Below are positions 42,854-51,626 of a stretch of 64,000 nt of DNA, piece after piece. Positions within the stretch are counted from its first letter, which is position 1; each line of letters begins with the position of its first letter. A program made the position numbers and the translations under genes. The notes under the pieces were generated by a model. It saw nothing but the letters and a program-made list of their open reading frames with translations, was not told the DNA's origin and searched no databases. Source of the DNA: Barnesiella sp. An22 (GTDB lineage: Bacteria > Bacteroidota > Bacteroidia > Bacteroidales > Barnesiellaceae); the NCBI RefSeq assembly GCF_002159975.1, contig NZ_NFJR01000002.1, positions 62,001 to 126,000 on the forward strand, in the 5' to 3' direction.

Positions 42854-43828
42854 TTACTTTTCGCGCTCGATCGTATAGTCGAGTATGGAGATGAGCGCAT
42901 CGACCGTCTCCGAAGGGGGGAATCCCTCGAGCAGAGCCACGGCCTCGTTGCGTATCCGCTTCATGGTCTCGTAGGCATAGTCGATACCACCCTCGCGTTT
43001 GGCATACTCGATGAGCGTGTGCACACTCTCGGCCGAGAGATGCTCCTCGTTCAACAAGGCCCGCATCCGTTCGTTCTCCTCGCCCTTACCCTGTGTAATG
43101 GCATGGATGAGCGGCAGGGTGAGCTTCCCTTCGCGCAGGTCGTTGCCGGTGGGTTTGCCTATCACCTTGTCTTCGAAATAGTCGAATATGTCGTCTTTAA
43201 TCTGGAAACAGAGGCCCAGCTTTTCGCCAAACTGCCCCAACCGCTCTACATCGGCTTCGCAGGCTCCGGCCGCCAAGGCGCCCACCTGCATGCAGGCATA
43301 GAAGAGCGATGCCGTCTTGCGGCGAATTACCTCGAAATAGGCATCCTCGTCAAGGCGATGTTCCCGGGCATTGGAGAGCTGGTCTATCTCCCCGCGAGCC
43401 AGCTCGCGACCCAACACACCCAAACTGGCAATGATGGCCATCTGGTTGGTCCGCACCGAACAGGCCAGGGCACACGACACGAAATAGTCGCCCGTCAGCA
43501 CCGCAATGCGGTTGTCGTACAGATGGTTGATCGTAGGCAGCCCCCGGCGTTTCTGCGACTCGTCTACCACATCGTCGTGTATCAGGCTGGCGTTGTGCAA
43601 CAACTCCAGCGAGGCGGCGGCATCGATTGCTTCGCGTGGTACCGGGCCGAACAGTTTTGCGCACAACAATACCAGAATAGGCCTTATCTGCTTGCCTTTA
43701 CTCTCGAGATAGGTGTTGATTACCTCGTTCATCAAGGGACTGTTCGTGTGCAGTGTCTCGGTAAGGGTCTTATTCAGTAAGTCGAGCTCGTCGGTTATAG
43801 GTTGCCGTATGACCAAAAGTTTATCCAT
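42854..43828 (-). CDS. Polyprenyl (octaprenyl-type) diphosphate synthase
   Basis: The 324-residue trans-isoprenyl diphosphate synthase has the first aspartate-rich motif DDVVDESQKRRG (~85-96) and the second DDIFDY (~213-218), plus GKQIRPIL (~45-52). It condenses isopentenyl diphosphate units into a long chain used for menaquinone side chains. Chain length cannot be read securely from the sequence. Substrates come from the pathway that includes ispG elsewhere in this window. A TATTTTTG element lies at 43846-43853. Confidence 0.92.
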   Translation of the reverse strand: MDKLLVIRQPITDELDLLNKTLTETLHTNSPLMNEVINTYLESKGKQIRPILVLLCAKLFGPVPREAIDAAASLELLHNASLIHDDVVDESQKRRGLPTINHLYDNRIAVLTGDYFVSCALACSVRTNQMAIIASLGVLGRELARGEIDQLSNAREHRLDEDAYFEVIRRKTASLFYACMQVGALAAGACEADVERLGQFGEKLGLCFQIKDDIFDYFEDKVIGKPTGNDLREGKLTLPLIHAITQGKGEENERMRALLNEEHLSAESVHTLIEYAKREGGIDYAYETMKRIRNEAVALLEGFPPSETVDALISILDYTIEREK

Positions 43829-43845
43829 ATCAATTTATTCTGCTG

Positions 43846-43853
43846 CAAAAATA
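43846..43853 (-). promoter_or_regulatory. -7 promoter element (TATTTTTG)
   Basis: The minus strand reads TATTTTTG 17 bases before the polyprenyl synthase ATG, a TAnnTTTG match without a clear upstream box. Confidence 0.45.
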
Positions 43854-43945
43854 GTAATAAAACAAAAGAATCCGTATTTTTATCGTAATTTTACCGCATT
43901 GCAATGACGCTTTTTTAATTCTTATCTACAAACCGCATATCCGAC

Positions 43946-46735
43946 ATGCAAGAGAAAAGACTATTTCTGTTAGACGCCTACGCGCTCATCTACCGCTCTT
44001 ACTACGCATTCATCAAGAACCCCCGAATCAACTCCAAAGGTGTAAACACTTCGGCCATTCTGGGGTTTGTCAATACACTCGAAGAGTTGCTCAAGAAAGA
44101 GAATCCTTCGCACATCGCCGTGGGGTTCGACCCCCAGGGTCCCACCTTCCGTCACGAGGCCTACGAGCAATACAAGGCCCAGCGTGAGGAGACACCCGAG
44201 GTGATACGCTACTCGGTGCCCATCATCAAGCAGATTATCGAGGCCTACAACATCCCCATCATCGAGGTGCCCCGCTTCGAGGCCGACGACGTGATAGGCA
44301 CTCTGGCCAAACTGGCCGAGAAGGAGGATTTCGATACCTACATGATGACCCCCGACAAGGACTACGGACAACTGGTATCGCCCCACATCTTCATGTATCG
44401 CCCCAAGTTCGGCGGCGACTTCGAGATACTGGGCCCCGACGAGATAAAGGCCAAATACGGCATCGACTCGCCCGAGCAGGTCATCGACATTCTGGGCCTC
44501 ATGGGCGACAGTTCCGACAACATACCGGGCTGCCCCGGCGTGGGTGAGAAGACCGCCGTGAAACTCATCGCCGACTTTGGCGGCATCGAGAATCTGCTGG
44601 CCCACACCGACCGGCTGAAGGGGGCCCTCAAGACCAAAATCGAGACCAACCGCGAGCAGATCGAATTCTCCCGATTCCTGGCCACCATCCGCACCGATGT
44701 ACCCTTGACCTTCGACGAAGTGGCCCTGCGCCGCGAACCGGTCAACGGCGAGAAGCTGCGCCCCATCTTCGAAGAGCTGGAGTTCCGCACCCTCACCGAA
44801 CGGGTGCTGGGCAACAAAGCGGCCACGGCCGCCGCGCCCAAACCGGCCCCGCAGCGCTCGCTCTTCGACCAGGCTCCGCAACCTGCCGAAGAGGCTGCCG
44901 ACGAAAAGCCGGCCGAGTCGAAGCTGGCCGACATCCACACCGTACCCCACACCTACCACCTCGTCGATACCGCCGAAAAGATGTGGGACCTCGCCGCCCT
45001 GCTGGCCTGCGCCCCGGCCTTTGCCTTCGACACCGAGACAACCGGAGTCGACCCCATGAGCGTCGAACTGGTAGGACTCTCGTTTGCCCTCAAGGAGCAC
45101 GAAGCCTACTACGTACCCGTGCCCGACGACCAGGAGAAGGCCCGCGAAACGGTGCGCATCTTCAAGTCGGCTCTCGAAAACCCCGCTTCGCTGAAAATCG
45201 GGCAGAATATCAAATACGACTACATCGTGCTGCACAACTACGGGGTCGAGGTCAAAGGCAACCTCTTCGACACCATGGTGGCCCACTACCTGCTGCAACC
45301 CGAACAGTACCACAACATGGACTATCTGGCCAGCATCTATCTGGGTTACAAGACAGTGGAAATCGAAGAACTCATCGGCCCGAAGGGGAAAAAGCAGCTC
45401 TCCATGCGGCAGGTACCCGTCGAGCAGGTCTACCCCTATGCCGCCGAGGATGCCGACGTGACCCTGCAACTGAAAAACCGGCTCGAAAAGGAGCTGGCCA
45501 AAGATAAGATGGAGAAGCTCTTCTACGAGATGGAGATGCCCCTCACCCGAGTGCTCGCCGACATGGAGATTGCCGGTGTCAATGTAGACACGGCCGAACT
45601 GAAAAGCTCGTCCGACCTGCTCACCCGCCGCCTAGGCGAACTCGAACAGGAGATTTACCAGCTGGCCGGTACCACCTTCAACGTGAGTTCGGCCCGACAG
45701 GTGGGCGAGATTCTTTTCGAACGGCTCAAAATCGACGAGAAGGCCAAGAAGACCAAGACCGGACAATACTCCACCACCGAAGAGATACTGGAGAAACTGC
45801 GTTCGCGGCATCCCATCGTGGGCAAGATTCTCGACCAGCGCGGCATCCGCAAGCTGCTGAGCACCTATATCAACGCCCTGCCCGAGCTCATCAATCCCAA
45901 GACGGGGAAGATTCACACCTCGTTCAACCAGACAGTCACCGCCACCGGGCGCCTCAGTTCGAGCAACCCCAACCTGCAGAACATCCCCATACGCGACAAC
46001 GAGGGACGCGAGATTCGCCGCGCCTTCGTGCCCGACCCGGGATGCCTCTTCTTCTCGGCCGACTACTCCCAGATAGAGCTGCGCATCATGGCCCACCTGA
46101 GCGGCGACCCGCACATGATCGGGGCCTTCCGCGAGGGGTCGGACATCCACGCCGCCACGGCTGCCAAAATCTACAAGGTACCTATCGGTGAAGTCACGGC
46201 CGACATGCGCCGGAAGGCCAAGACGGCCAACTTCGGCATCATCTACGGCATCTCGGTATTCGGGCTGGCCGAACGGCTCAACATCTCCCGCAGCGAGGCC
46301 AAAGAGCTAATCGACGGCTATTTCGAGAGCTACCCGCAAATCAAGGAGTACATGAACAAGAGCATCGAGGTGGCCCGCGAAAAGGGTTACGTCGAGACCA
46401 TCTGCGGCCGCAAGCGCATGCTCCCCGACATCCATTCGCACAACAGCGTGGTGCGGGGATATGCCGAACGAAACGCCATCAACGCCCCCATCCAGGGCAG
46501 TGCCGCCGACATCATCAAGATTGCCATGATTCGCATCGCCCGGCGATTCGAAGAGGAGGGGCTGAAGAGCCGCATGATTCTGCAGGTGCACGACGAACTC
46601 AACTTCAACGTCCCGACCGACGAACTCGAACGGGTGCAGGAAATCGTACGCCACGAGATGGAGAACGCCTACCCCTTGCAGGTACCGCTGGTTGCCGACT
46701 ATGGTACCGGCCACAACTGGCTCGAGGCCCATTGA
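43946..46735 (+). CDS. polA: DNA polymerase I
   Basis: PolA fills gaps in repair and removes RNA primers. The 929-residue protein has the 5' nuclease domain (~1-290; FLLDAYALIYRSYYAF, PRFEADDVIGTLA), a 3'-5' exonuclease domain with its acidic residues intact (FDTETTG ~353, NIKYDYIVLHNYG ~415, YAAEDADV ~498), and the polymerase domain (~560-929) with SADYSQIELRIMAHLSG (motif A), RRKAKTANFGIIYGIS (motif B) and LQVHDELNF (motif C). Proofreading is therefore expected. A Pro/Ala-rich linker lies at ~290-325. Confidence 0.98.
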   Translation: MQEKRLFLLDAYALIYRSYYAFIKNPRINSKGVNTSAILGFVNTLEELLKKENPSHIAVGFDPQGPTFRHEAYEQYKAQREETPEVIRYSVPIIKQIIEAYNIPIIEVPRFEADDVIGTLAKLAEKEDFDTYMMTPDKDYGQLVSPHIFMYRPKFGGDFEILGPDEIKAKYGIDSPEQVIDILGLMGDSSDNIPGCPGVGEKTAVKLIADFGGIENLLAHTDRLKGALKTKIETNREQIEFSRFLATIRTDVPLTFDEVALRREPVNGEKLRPIFEELEFRTLTERVLGNKAATAAAPKPAPQRSLFDQAPQPAEEAADEKPAESKLADIHTVPHTYHLVDTAEKMWDLAALLACAPAFAFDTETTGVDPMSVELVGLSFALKEHEAYYVPVPDDQEKARETVRIFKSALENPASLKIGQNIKYDYIVLHNYGVEVKGNLFDTMVAHYLLQPEQYHNMDYLASIYLGYKTVEIEELIGPKGKKQLSMRQVPVEQVYPYAAEDADVTLQLKNRLEKELAKDKMEKLFYEMEMPLTRVLADMEIAGVNVDTAELKSSSDLLTRRLGELEQEIYQLAGTTFNVSSARQVGEILFERLKIDEKAKKTKTGQYSTTEEILEKLRSRHPIVGKILDQRGIRKLLSTYINALPELINPKTGKIHTSFNQTVTATGRLSSSNPNLQNIPIRDNEGREIRRAFVPDPGCLFFSADYSQIELRIMAHLSGDPHMIGAFREGSDIHAATAAKIYKVPIGEVTADMRRKAKTANFGIIYGISVFGLAERLNISRSEAKELIDGYFESYPQIKEYMNKSIEVAREKGYVETICGRKRMLPDIHSHNSVVRGYAERNAINAPIQGSAADIIKIAMIRIARRFEEEGLKSRMILQVHDELNFNVPTDELERVQEIVRHEMENAYPLQVPLVADYGTGHNWLEAH

Positions 46736-46781
46736 CCCCAAAATAACAGCGCGATACGCCTCGTAACGACGAATAATTGTG

Positions 46782-46789
46782 TAACTTTG
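46782..46789 (+). promoter_or_regulatory. -7 promoter element of mfd (TAACTTTG)
   Basis: TAACTTTG lies 25 bases before the mfd ATG in the short gap after polA, suggesting that mfd has its own promoter. Confidence 0.45.
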
Positions 46790-46814
46790 TTTCCCGGTTT
46801 AGTAAACGATAAAC

Positions 46815-49800
46815 ATGGACATTCAAAGTTTTTCTGCACGCTTCAATACGTCGGCGAGGCGTGATGCGTTTTTATCGCTGGTCAAGGACTCCAAGAGAAA
46901 AAACATCTTCATTCAGGGACTCGAAGGCTCGGCCCCGGCTCTGCTCTTCTCCAACTTGCTGGAGAACAAGAAGCCGCACCTCATCATCGCCAACGACCTC
47001 GACGAAGCCGGCTACCTCTACAACGACCTGGTGCAGATCAACGGCAGCGACCGCATCCTGCTCTTCCCCTCGGGCTACAAGCGCGACATCAAGTACGGAC
47101 AGCCCGACCCTCCCTCCGAAATCCTGCGGACCGAGGTGCTCAACCGGCTGAACCAGAAAGGCGACTCCCTGCTGGTAATCACCTATCCCGAGGCTCTTGC
47201 CGAGAAGGTGGTGCCGGTCGATACGCTGTCGGACCAGACGCTCCACATCGACAAAAAGAGCAAGTACGACATCGTGGCTCTGGCCGACAAGCTGCGCGAG
47301 CTGGGATTCAGCGAGGTCGACTATGTGTATGAGCCGGGGCAGTTTGCCGTGCGGGGCAGTATACTCGATGTCTTTTCGTTTACCAACGAGTTGCCCTACC
47401 GTATCGATTTCTTCGGGAAAGAGGTAGAGAGCATCCGCACCTTCGAGGTCGAGACGCAGCTCTCGACCGAACGGCTCGACGAGGTCTACATCGTCTCGAA
47501 TGTCTGCGGGAAGGAGGCTTCAGGCATCTCGATGCTCGATTTCATCGACAAAAACGCCATTCTCGTATGCCACAACCTCTCGTGGGCACTCGACCGGATA
47601 GAGGCCGTCGCCTCGGAGTCGCTCTCGGAGCAGACCCTCATTGCCGAGGAGGGCGACCGCGACGCCATGAAGAAGATTATCGACCCTGCGGCCTTCCGCC
47701 AAAAGGCGCTGTCGTTCCGCCGCATCGACTACGGTACCTCGAGCGAGGCGAAGACTCCCGCCGTCATGCGGTTCGACTGCGCACCGCAAGGGGTCTACCA
47801 CAAGAATTTCGACCTGGTGAGCCAGTCGTTCTCCCAATTCATCGAGAAAAAGTACACCATCTACATCCTCAGCGACAGCGAAAAACAGATCGAACGGCTC
47901 CAGGCCATCTTCGAGGAGCGGGGCGAATCGATTACCTTCACCCCCGTGCTGAAGACGCTGCACGAGGGGTTCGTCGACAACGATCTGAAGATGTGCTGCT
48001 TCACCGACCACCAGATATTCGACCGCTTCCACAAGTATACCCTCAAGAGCGAACATGCCCGCTCGGGCAAACTGGCCCTCTCGCTCAAGGAGCTCAACCA
48101 GATAGAGGTAGGCGACTACATCGTGCACGTCGACCACGGAATCGGCCGCTTCGGCGGACTCATCCGCACCGAAATCAACGGCAAGATGCAGGAGGTTATC
48201 AAGCTCACCTACCAGAACGACGACATTATCTTCGTGAGCATCCACGCCCTGCACAAGCTGGCCAAATACCGGGGGAAAGAGGGAGAGACGCCCCGCGTCA
48301 ACAAGCTGGGCAGCGGCGCCTGGGAGCGCATGAAGGAGAAGACCAAGGGCAAGATGAAAGAGATTGCCCGCGACCTCATCAAGCTCTATGCCGCCCGCAA
48401 GCAGGAGAAGGGCTTCGCCTTTTCGCCCGACTCGTTCCTGCAACAGGAACTCGAGGCCTCGTTTATCTACGAAGATACCCCCGACCAGATAAAATCGACC
48501 GCCGAGGTCAAGGCCGACATGGAGCGCGAACGGCCCATGGACCGGCTCATCTGCGGCGATGTGGGATTCGGCAAAACCGAGATTGCCATACGGGCTGCCT
48601 TCAAGGCCACCTGCGACAACAAGCAGGTGGCGGTGCTCGTGCCTACTACCGTGCTGGCCTTCCAGCACTACCAGACGTTCAAGGAGCGGCTCAAGGAGTT
48701 CCCCGTGCGGGTCGAGTACCTGAGCCGGGCCCGCAAGGCGTCGGAGGTGAAAGCGATACTCAAAGACCTGGCCGACCGCAAAATCGACATCATCATCGGT
48801 ACCCACAAGCTCATCGGGAAAGATGTGAAATTCAACGACCTGGGGCTGCTCATCATCGACGAGGAACAGAAATTCGGCGTAGCCGTCAAGGAGAAACTCA
48901 AACAGATGAAGGTCAACGTCGACACCCTCACCATGTCGGCCACCCCCATTCCCCGCACCCTGCAGTTCTCGCTTATGGGGGCGCGCGACCTCTCGGTCAT
49001 CACCACCCCGCCGGCCAACCGCTACCCCATACAGACCGAGGTGCACGCCTTCAACGACGATATTATCAAGGAGGCCATCAACTTCGAAATGAGCCGCGGC
49101 GGACAGGTGTTCTTCGTCAACAACCGCATCCCGCAACTCTACGAACTCGAGAACACCATACACCGCCTGGTACCCGATGCCCGCGTGGTCATCGGCCATG
49201 GACAGATGCCGCCCGAGAAACTGGAGCAGGCCATCATCGACTTTGTCAACTACGACTACGACGTGCTGCTGGCCACCACCATCATTGAGTCGGGCATCGA
49301 CATGCCCAACACCAACACCATCATCATCAACGATGCCCAGAACTTCGGGTTGAGCGAGCTGCACCAGCTCCGAGGCCGTGTGGGCCGCAGCAACCGCAAG
49401 GCCTTCTGCTACCTGCTCACCCCGCCCCGCCACACCTTCTCGGTCGATGCCCGCCGCCGGTTGCAGGCCATCGAGAGCTTCTCGGAGCTGGGCAGCGGCA
49501 TACACATCGCCATGCAGGACCTCGACATCCGGGGCGCCGGCAACCTGCTGGGGGCCGAACAGAGCGGTTTCATCGCCGATTTGGGGTATGAAACCTACCA
49601 GAAGATTCTGAAAGAGGCGGTCGACGAGTTGAAAAACGACGAGTTCAGCGACCTCTACTACGGTGCCGACTCCGACGCGAAACCCGAAGAGTTTGTCTCG
49701 GAGTGTACCATCGAGTCGGACCTCGAGGTACTCTTCCCGGCCGACTACGTGCCGCAGGAGTCGGAGCGCATCTCGCTCTACCAGGAGCTCGACAACATGG

Positions 49801-50159
49801 AGCGCGAGACCGACATCCGCCAGTTCTGCGAACGGCTCGAAGACCGCTTTGGCCGCATCCCCCACGAGGCCATGGAGCTGATACGCATCGTGCGTCTGCG
49901 GCGGCTCGCCAAGCAGCTGGGTATCGAAAAGGTGGGGCTGAAACAGGGGCAGATGTACCTCTACTTTGTCTCCGACGAACACGTGGCCTACTACCAGTCG
50001 GCTGCCTTCGGCCGCATACTGGCCTACCTGCAGAAGAACCCGCGTCAATGCAAACTGCGCGAGATAAAGGGTCGCCGCTCGCTGGCCATCAAGGACATTA
50101 CTTCGGTGGAATCGGCGGTTGCGGTGCTTGAGGAGGTGCTGCAGACCGATCCGGTTTAG
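46815..50159 (+). CDS. mfd: Transcription-repair coupling factor
   Basis: Mfd removes RNA polymerase stalled at lesions and recruits UvrA. The 1114-residue protein has the UvrB-like N-terminal module (~1-350), the CarD-like RNA polymerase-interacting domain (~430-500; GDYIVHVDHGIGRFGG), and the RecG-like helicase (~520-880) with Walker A GDVGFGKTEIA (~577), DEEQ box (~685), TMSATPIPRTLQ (~708) and the TRG motif region, followed by the TRCF C-terminal domain (~960-1060). Its last 62 bases overlap the end of the convergent MscS gene. Confidence 0.98.
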   Translation: MDIQSFSARFNTSARRDAFLSLVKDSKRKNIFIQGLEGSAPALLFSNLLENKKPHLIIANDLDEAGYLYNDLVQINGSDRILLFPSGYKRDIKYGQPDPPSEILRTEVLNRLNQKGDSLLVITYPEALAEKVVPVDTLSDQTLHIDKKSKYDIVALADKLRELGFSEVDYVYEPGQFAVRGSILDVFSFTNELPYRIDFFGKEVESIRTFEVETQLSTERLDEVYIVSNVCGKEASGISMLDFIDKNAILVCHNLSWALDRIEAVASESLSEQTLIAEEGDRDAMKKIIDPAAFRQKALSFRRIDYGTSSEAKTPAVMRFDCAPQGVYHKNFDLVSQSFSQFIEKKYTIYILSDSEKQIERLQAIFEERGESITFTPVLKTLHEGFVDNDLKMCCFTDHQIFDRFHKYTLKSEHARSGKLALSLKELNQIEVGDYIVHVDHGIGRFGGLIRTEINGKMQEVIKLTYQNDDIIFVSIHALHKLAKYRGKEGETPRVNKLGSGAWERMKEKTKGKMKEIARDLIKLYAARKQEKGFAFSPDSFLQQELEASFIYEDTPDQIKSTAEVKADMERERPMDRLICGDVGFGKTEIAIRAAFKATCDNKQVAVLVPTTVLAFQHYQTFKERLKEFPVRVEYLSRARKASEVKAILKDLADRKIDIIIGTHKLIGKDVKFNDLGLLIIDEEQKFGVAVKEKLKQMKVNVDTLTMSATPIPRTLQFSLMGARDLSVITTPPANRYPIQTEVHAFNDDIIKEAINFEMSRGGQVFFVNNRIPQLYELENTIHRLVPDARVVIGHGQMPPEKLEQAIIDFVNYDYDVLLATTIIESGIDMPNTNTIIINDAQNFGLSELHQLRGRVGRSNRKAFCYLLTPPRHTFSVDARRRLQAIESFSELGSGIHIAMQDLDIRGAGNLLGAEQSGFIADLGYETYQKILKEAVDELKNDEFSDLYYGADSDAKPEEFVSECTIESDLEVLFPADYVPQESERISLYQELDNMERETDIRQFCERLEDRFGRIPHEAMELIRIVRLRRLAKQLGIEKVGLKQGQMYLYFVSDEHVAYYQSAAFGRILAYLQKNPRQCKLREIKGRRSLAIKDITSVESAVAVLEEVLQTDPV

Positions 50160-51501
50160 CCGCCGGCGAACCGGACGCACGCATCGTACCGAAGGGTATC
50201 CCCCACATCTCGTCGGGGTGATGACCGGCCGTAATCAAGGCGGCATTGATGTAGTCGCGACTCGATGGATTCTGGAAGGGATAGAGCCCGAACGTAGGCA
50301 TGATGGCCATGTAGTGTTCGAAAATCTCCGATTGAATCGACTCGTAGCTGACCCAATCGGTATTGGTCGAGAAGCAGTAAAGCTGCAACGGCAGGCCGTT
50401 GTCGGTCGGGTCGAGGGCCCGCACCATCAGAAGCATCTGGCTACCGATAAACTTGTGCTGCTGCAAATAGAGGGTCATATAAGCCCGGAAGAGACCCAGG
50501 TTGGTCTCGATGGTTCCGTTTACCAAACCCTCGCTGTTCTGGGTATTTTCGACGACGCCCCGCTGCTGCTGAGCCTCCTTTTTCTCGATGAAATCGCGCA
50601 AAATCGCCACCTCCTTCATCTTTTCCAGGAACTCGGGCGTACAGAATTTTACCGTGCTGATGTCGATGGTCAACGAGCGCATGATGCGCCGGCCACCCGC
50701 ATCGGTCATGCCCCGCCAGTTCTGCACCTCGCCCGATACGAGCGAATAGGGCGGCAGGGTCACGATTGTATTGTCAAAATTCTGCACCTTCACCGTGTCG
50801 AGCGACACGTCGATGACAATGCCGTTTACACTGCCGCCCGGCACCACAATCCAGTCGCCGTTGCGAATCATGTCGTTTTGCGACAGTTGTACCCCGGCTA
50901 CAAAACCCAAAATGCTATCCTTAAACACCAGCATCAGCACCGCGGCAAAAGCACCCAGTCCCGTAATGAGCGCCATGGGCGACCGCTCGATGAGAATCGA
51001 GACCGACACGATTACCCAGAAACCGGCCAACAGCCCCCGGATAATCTGAATCATCCCCTTCATGGGACGGTTGCGCAGGGTCGTACGGCTCGAATAGATT
51101 TCCCAAAAGACCGACAGTTGCGTATTGAGGGAGAAGACAATCACCCCCAACACATAAATCCAGCAGAGTTTCTCGATAAGTTTCAGGAAGGCCGGCGTGC
51201 CGTGAAAGGCAAACGGCAACAGCGACAGGATGACCAACGGCGGAATGATGTGCGTCAGTCGGGTAAAGAGGTGCGCCTTGACCAGCCCCTTCATCAAACT
51301 GCCGCCCCGATAGCGGGCCACGAGGTGAATCCCGTAAATCACGATGGCCCGCAAGATGCGGCCCACCACAATCGCAATGACAAAGACCAGCAGGCTGTAC
51401 ACAATCTGGTCCCACACCGGCGAAGGCTCGCCGGTGAACCGCTGCAACAAATCCGACACCCAGGCCATGAGCCGGTCGGCTATCTCGTACGCTTTATTCA
51501 T
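50098..51501 (-). CDS. MscS-family mechanosensitive channel (YbdG-like)
   Basis: The 467-residue protein has about five TMs in the first ~190 residues, then the MscS pore-lining helix and beta domain (GAFAAVLMLVFKDSILGFVAGVQLSQNDMIRNGDWIV, ~180-216, and the NGIVIDVSLDTVKVQNFDNT stretch). The long C-terminal part (~270-440) fits the YbdG/YnaI-like large channels. The last ~25 residues are rich in Pro and Ala. It protects the cell from hypo-osmotic shock. The stop at 50098 lies inside the mfd coding region on the other strand. Confidence 0.9.
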   Translation of the reverse strand: MNKAYEIADRLMAWVSDLLQRFTGEPSPVWDQIVYSLLVFVIAIVVGRILRAIVIYGIHLVARYRGGSLMKGLVKAHLFTRLTHIIPPLVILSLLPFAFHGTPAFLKLIEKLCWIYVLGVIVFSLNTQLSVFWEIYSSRTTLRNRPMKGMIQIIRGLLAGFWVIVSVSILIERSPMALITGLGAFAAVLMLVFKDSILGFVAGVQLSQNDMIRNGDWIVVPGGSVNGIVIDVSLDTVKVQNFDNTIVTLPPYSLVSGEVQNWRGMTDAGGRRIMRSLTIDISTVKFCTPEFLEKMKEVAILRDFIEKKEAQQQRGVVENTQNSEGLVNGTIETNLGLFRAYMTLYLQQHKFIGSQMLLMVRALDPTDNGLPLQLYCFSTNTDWVSYESIQSEIFEHYMAIMPTFGLYPFQNPSSRDYINAALITAGHHPDEMWGIPFGTMRASGSPAAKPDRSAAPPQAPQPPIPPK

Positions 51502-51564
51502 CGTTTCCGTTTTTTTCTTCTAAAAACGCCGCACCGGCTCGTAGGGTTCACCCCACCCTCACAC

Positions 51565-51602
51565 AAAAAAAGGAGCTTCTCCCCAAAAACGAGAGAAGCT
51601 CC
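51565..51602 (-). terminator. Rho-independent terminator of the glycosidase gene
   Basis: GGAGCTTCTC (51572-51581) pairs with GAGAAGCTCC (51593-51602), and the minus strand continues with TTTTTTT. Confidence 0.9.
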
Positions 51603-51626
51603 ATCTTCATAAAAAACTAAAAGCAA

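Noticed and set aside
47520-50180. 886-codon open frame on the minus strand over mfd
   Set aside because: It is antisense to a gene with full family motifs and has no recognisable domain. Such long shadow frames arise from the GC-rich codon use here.
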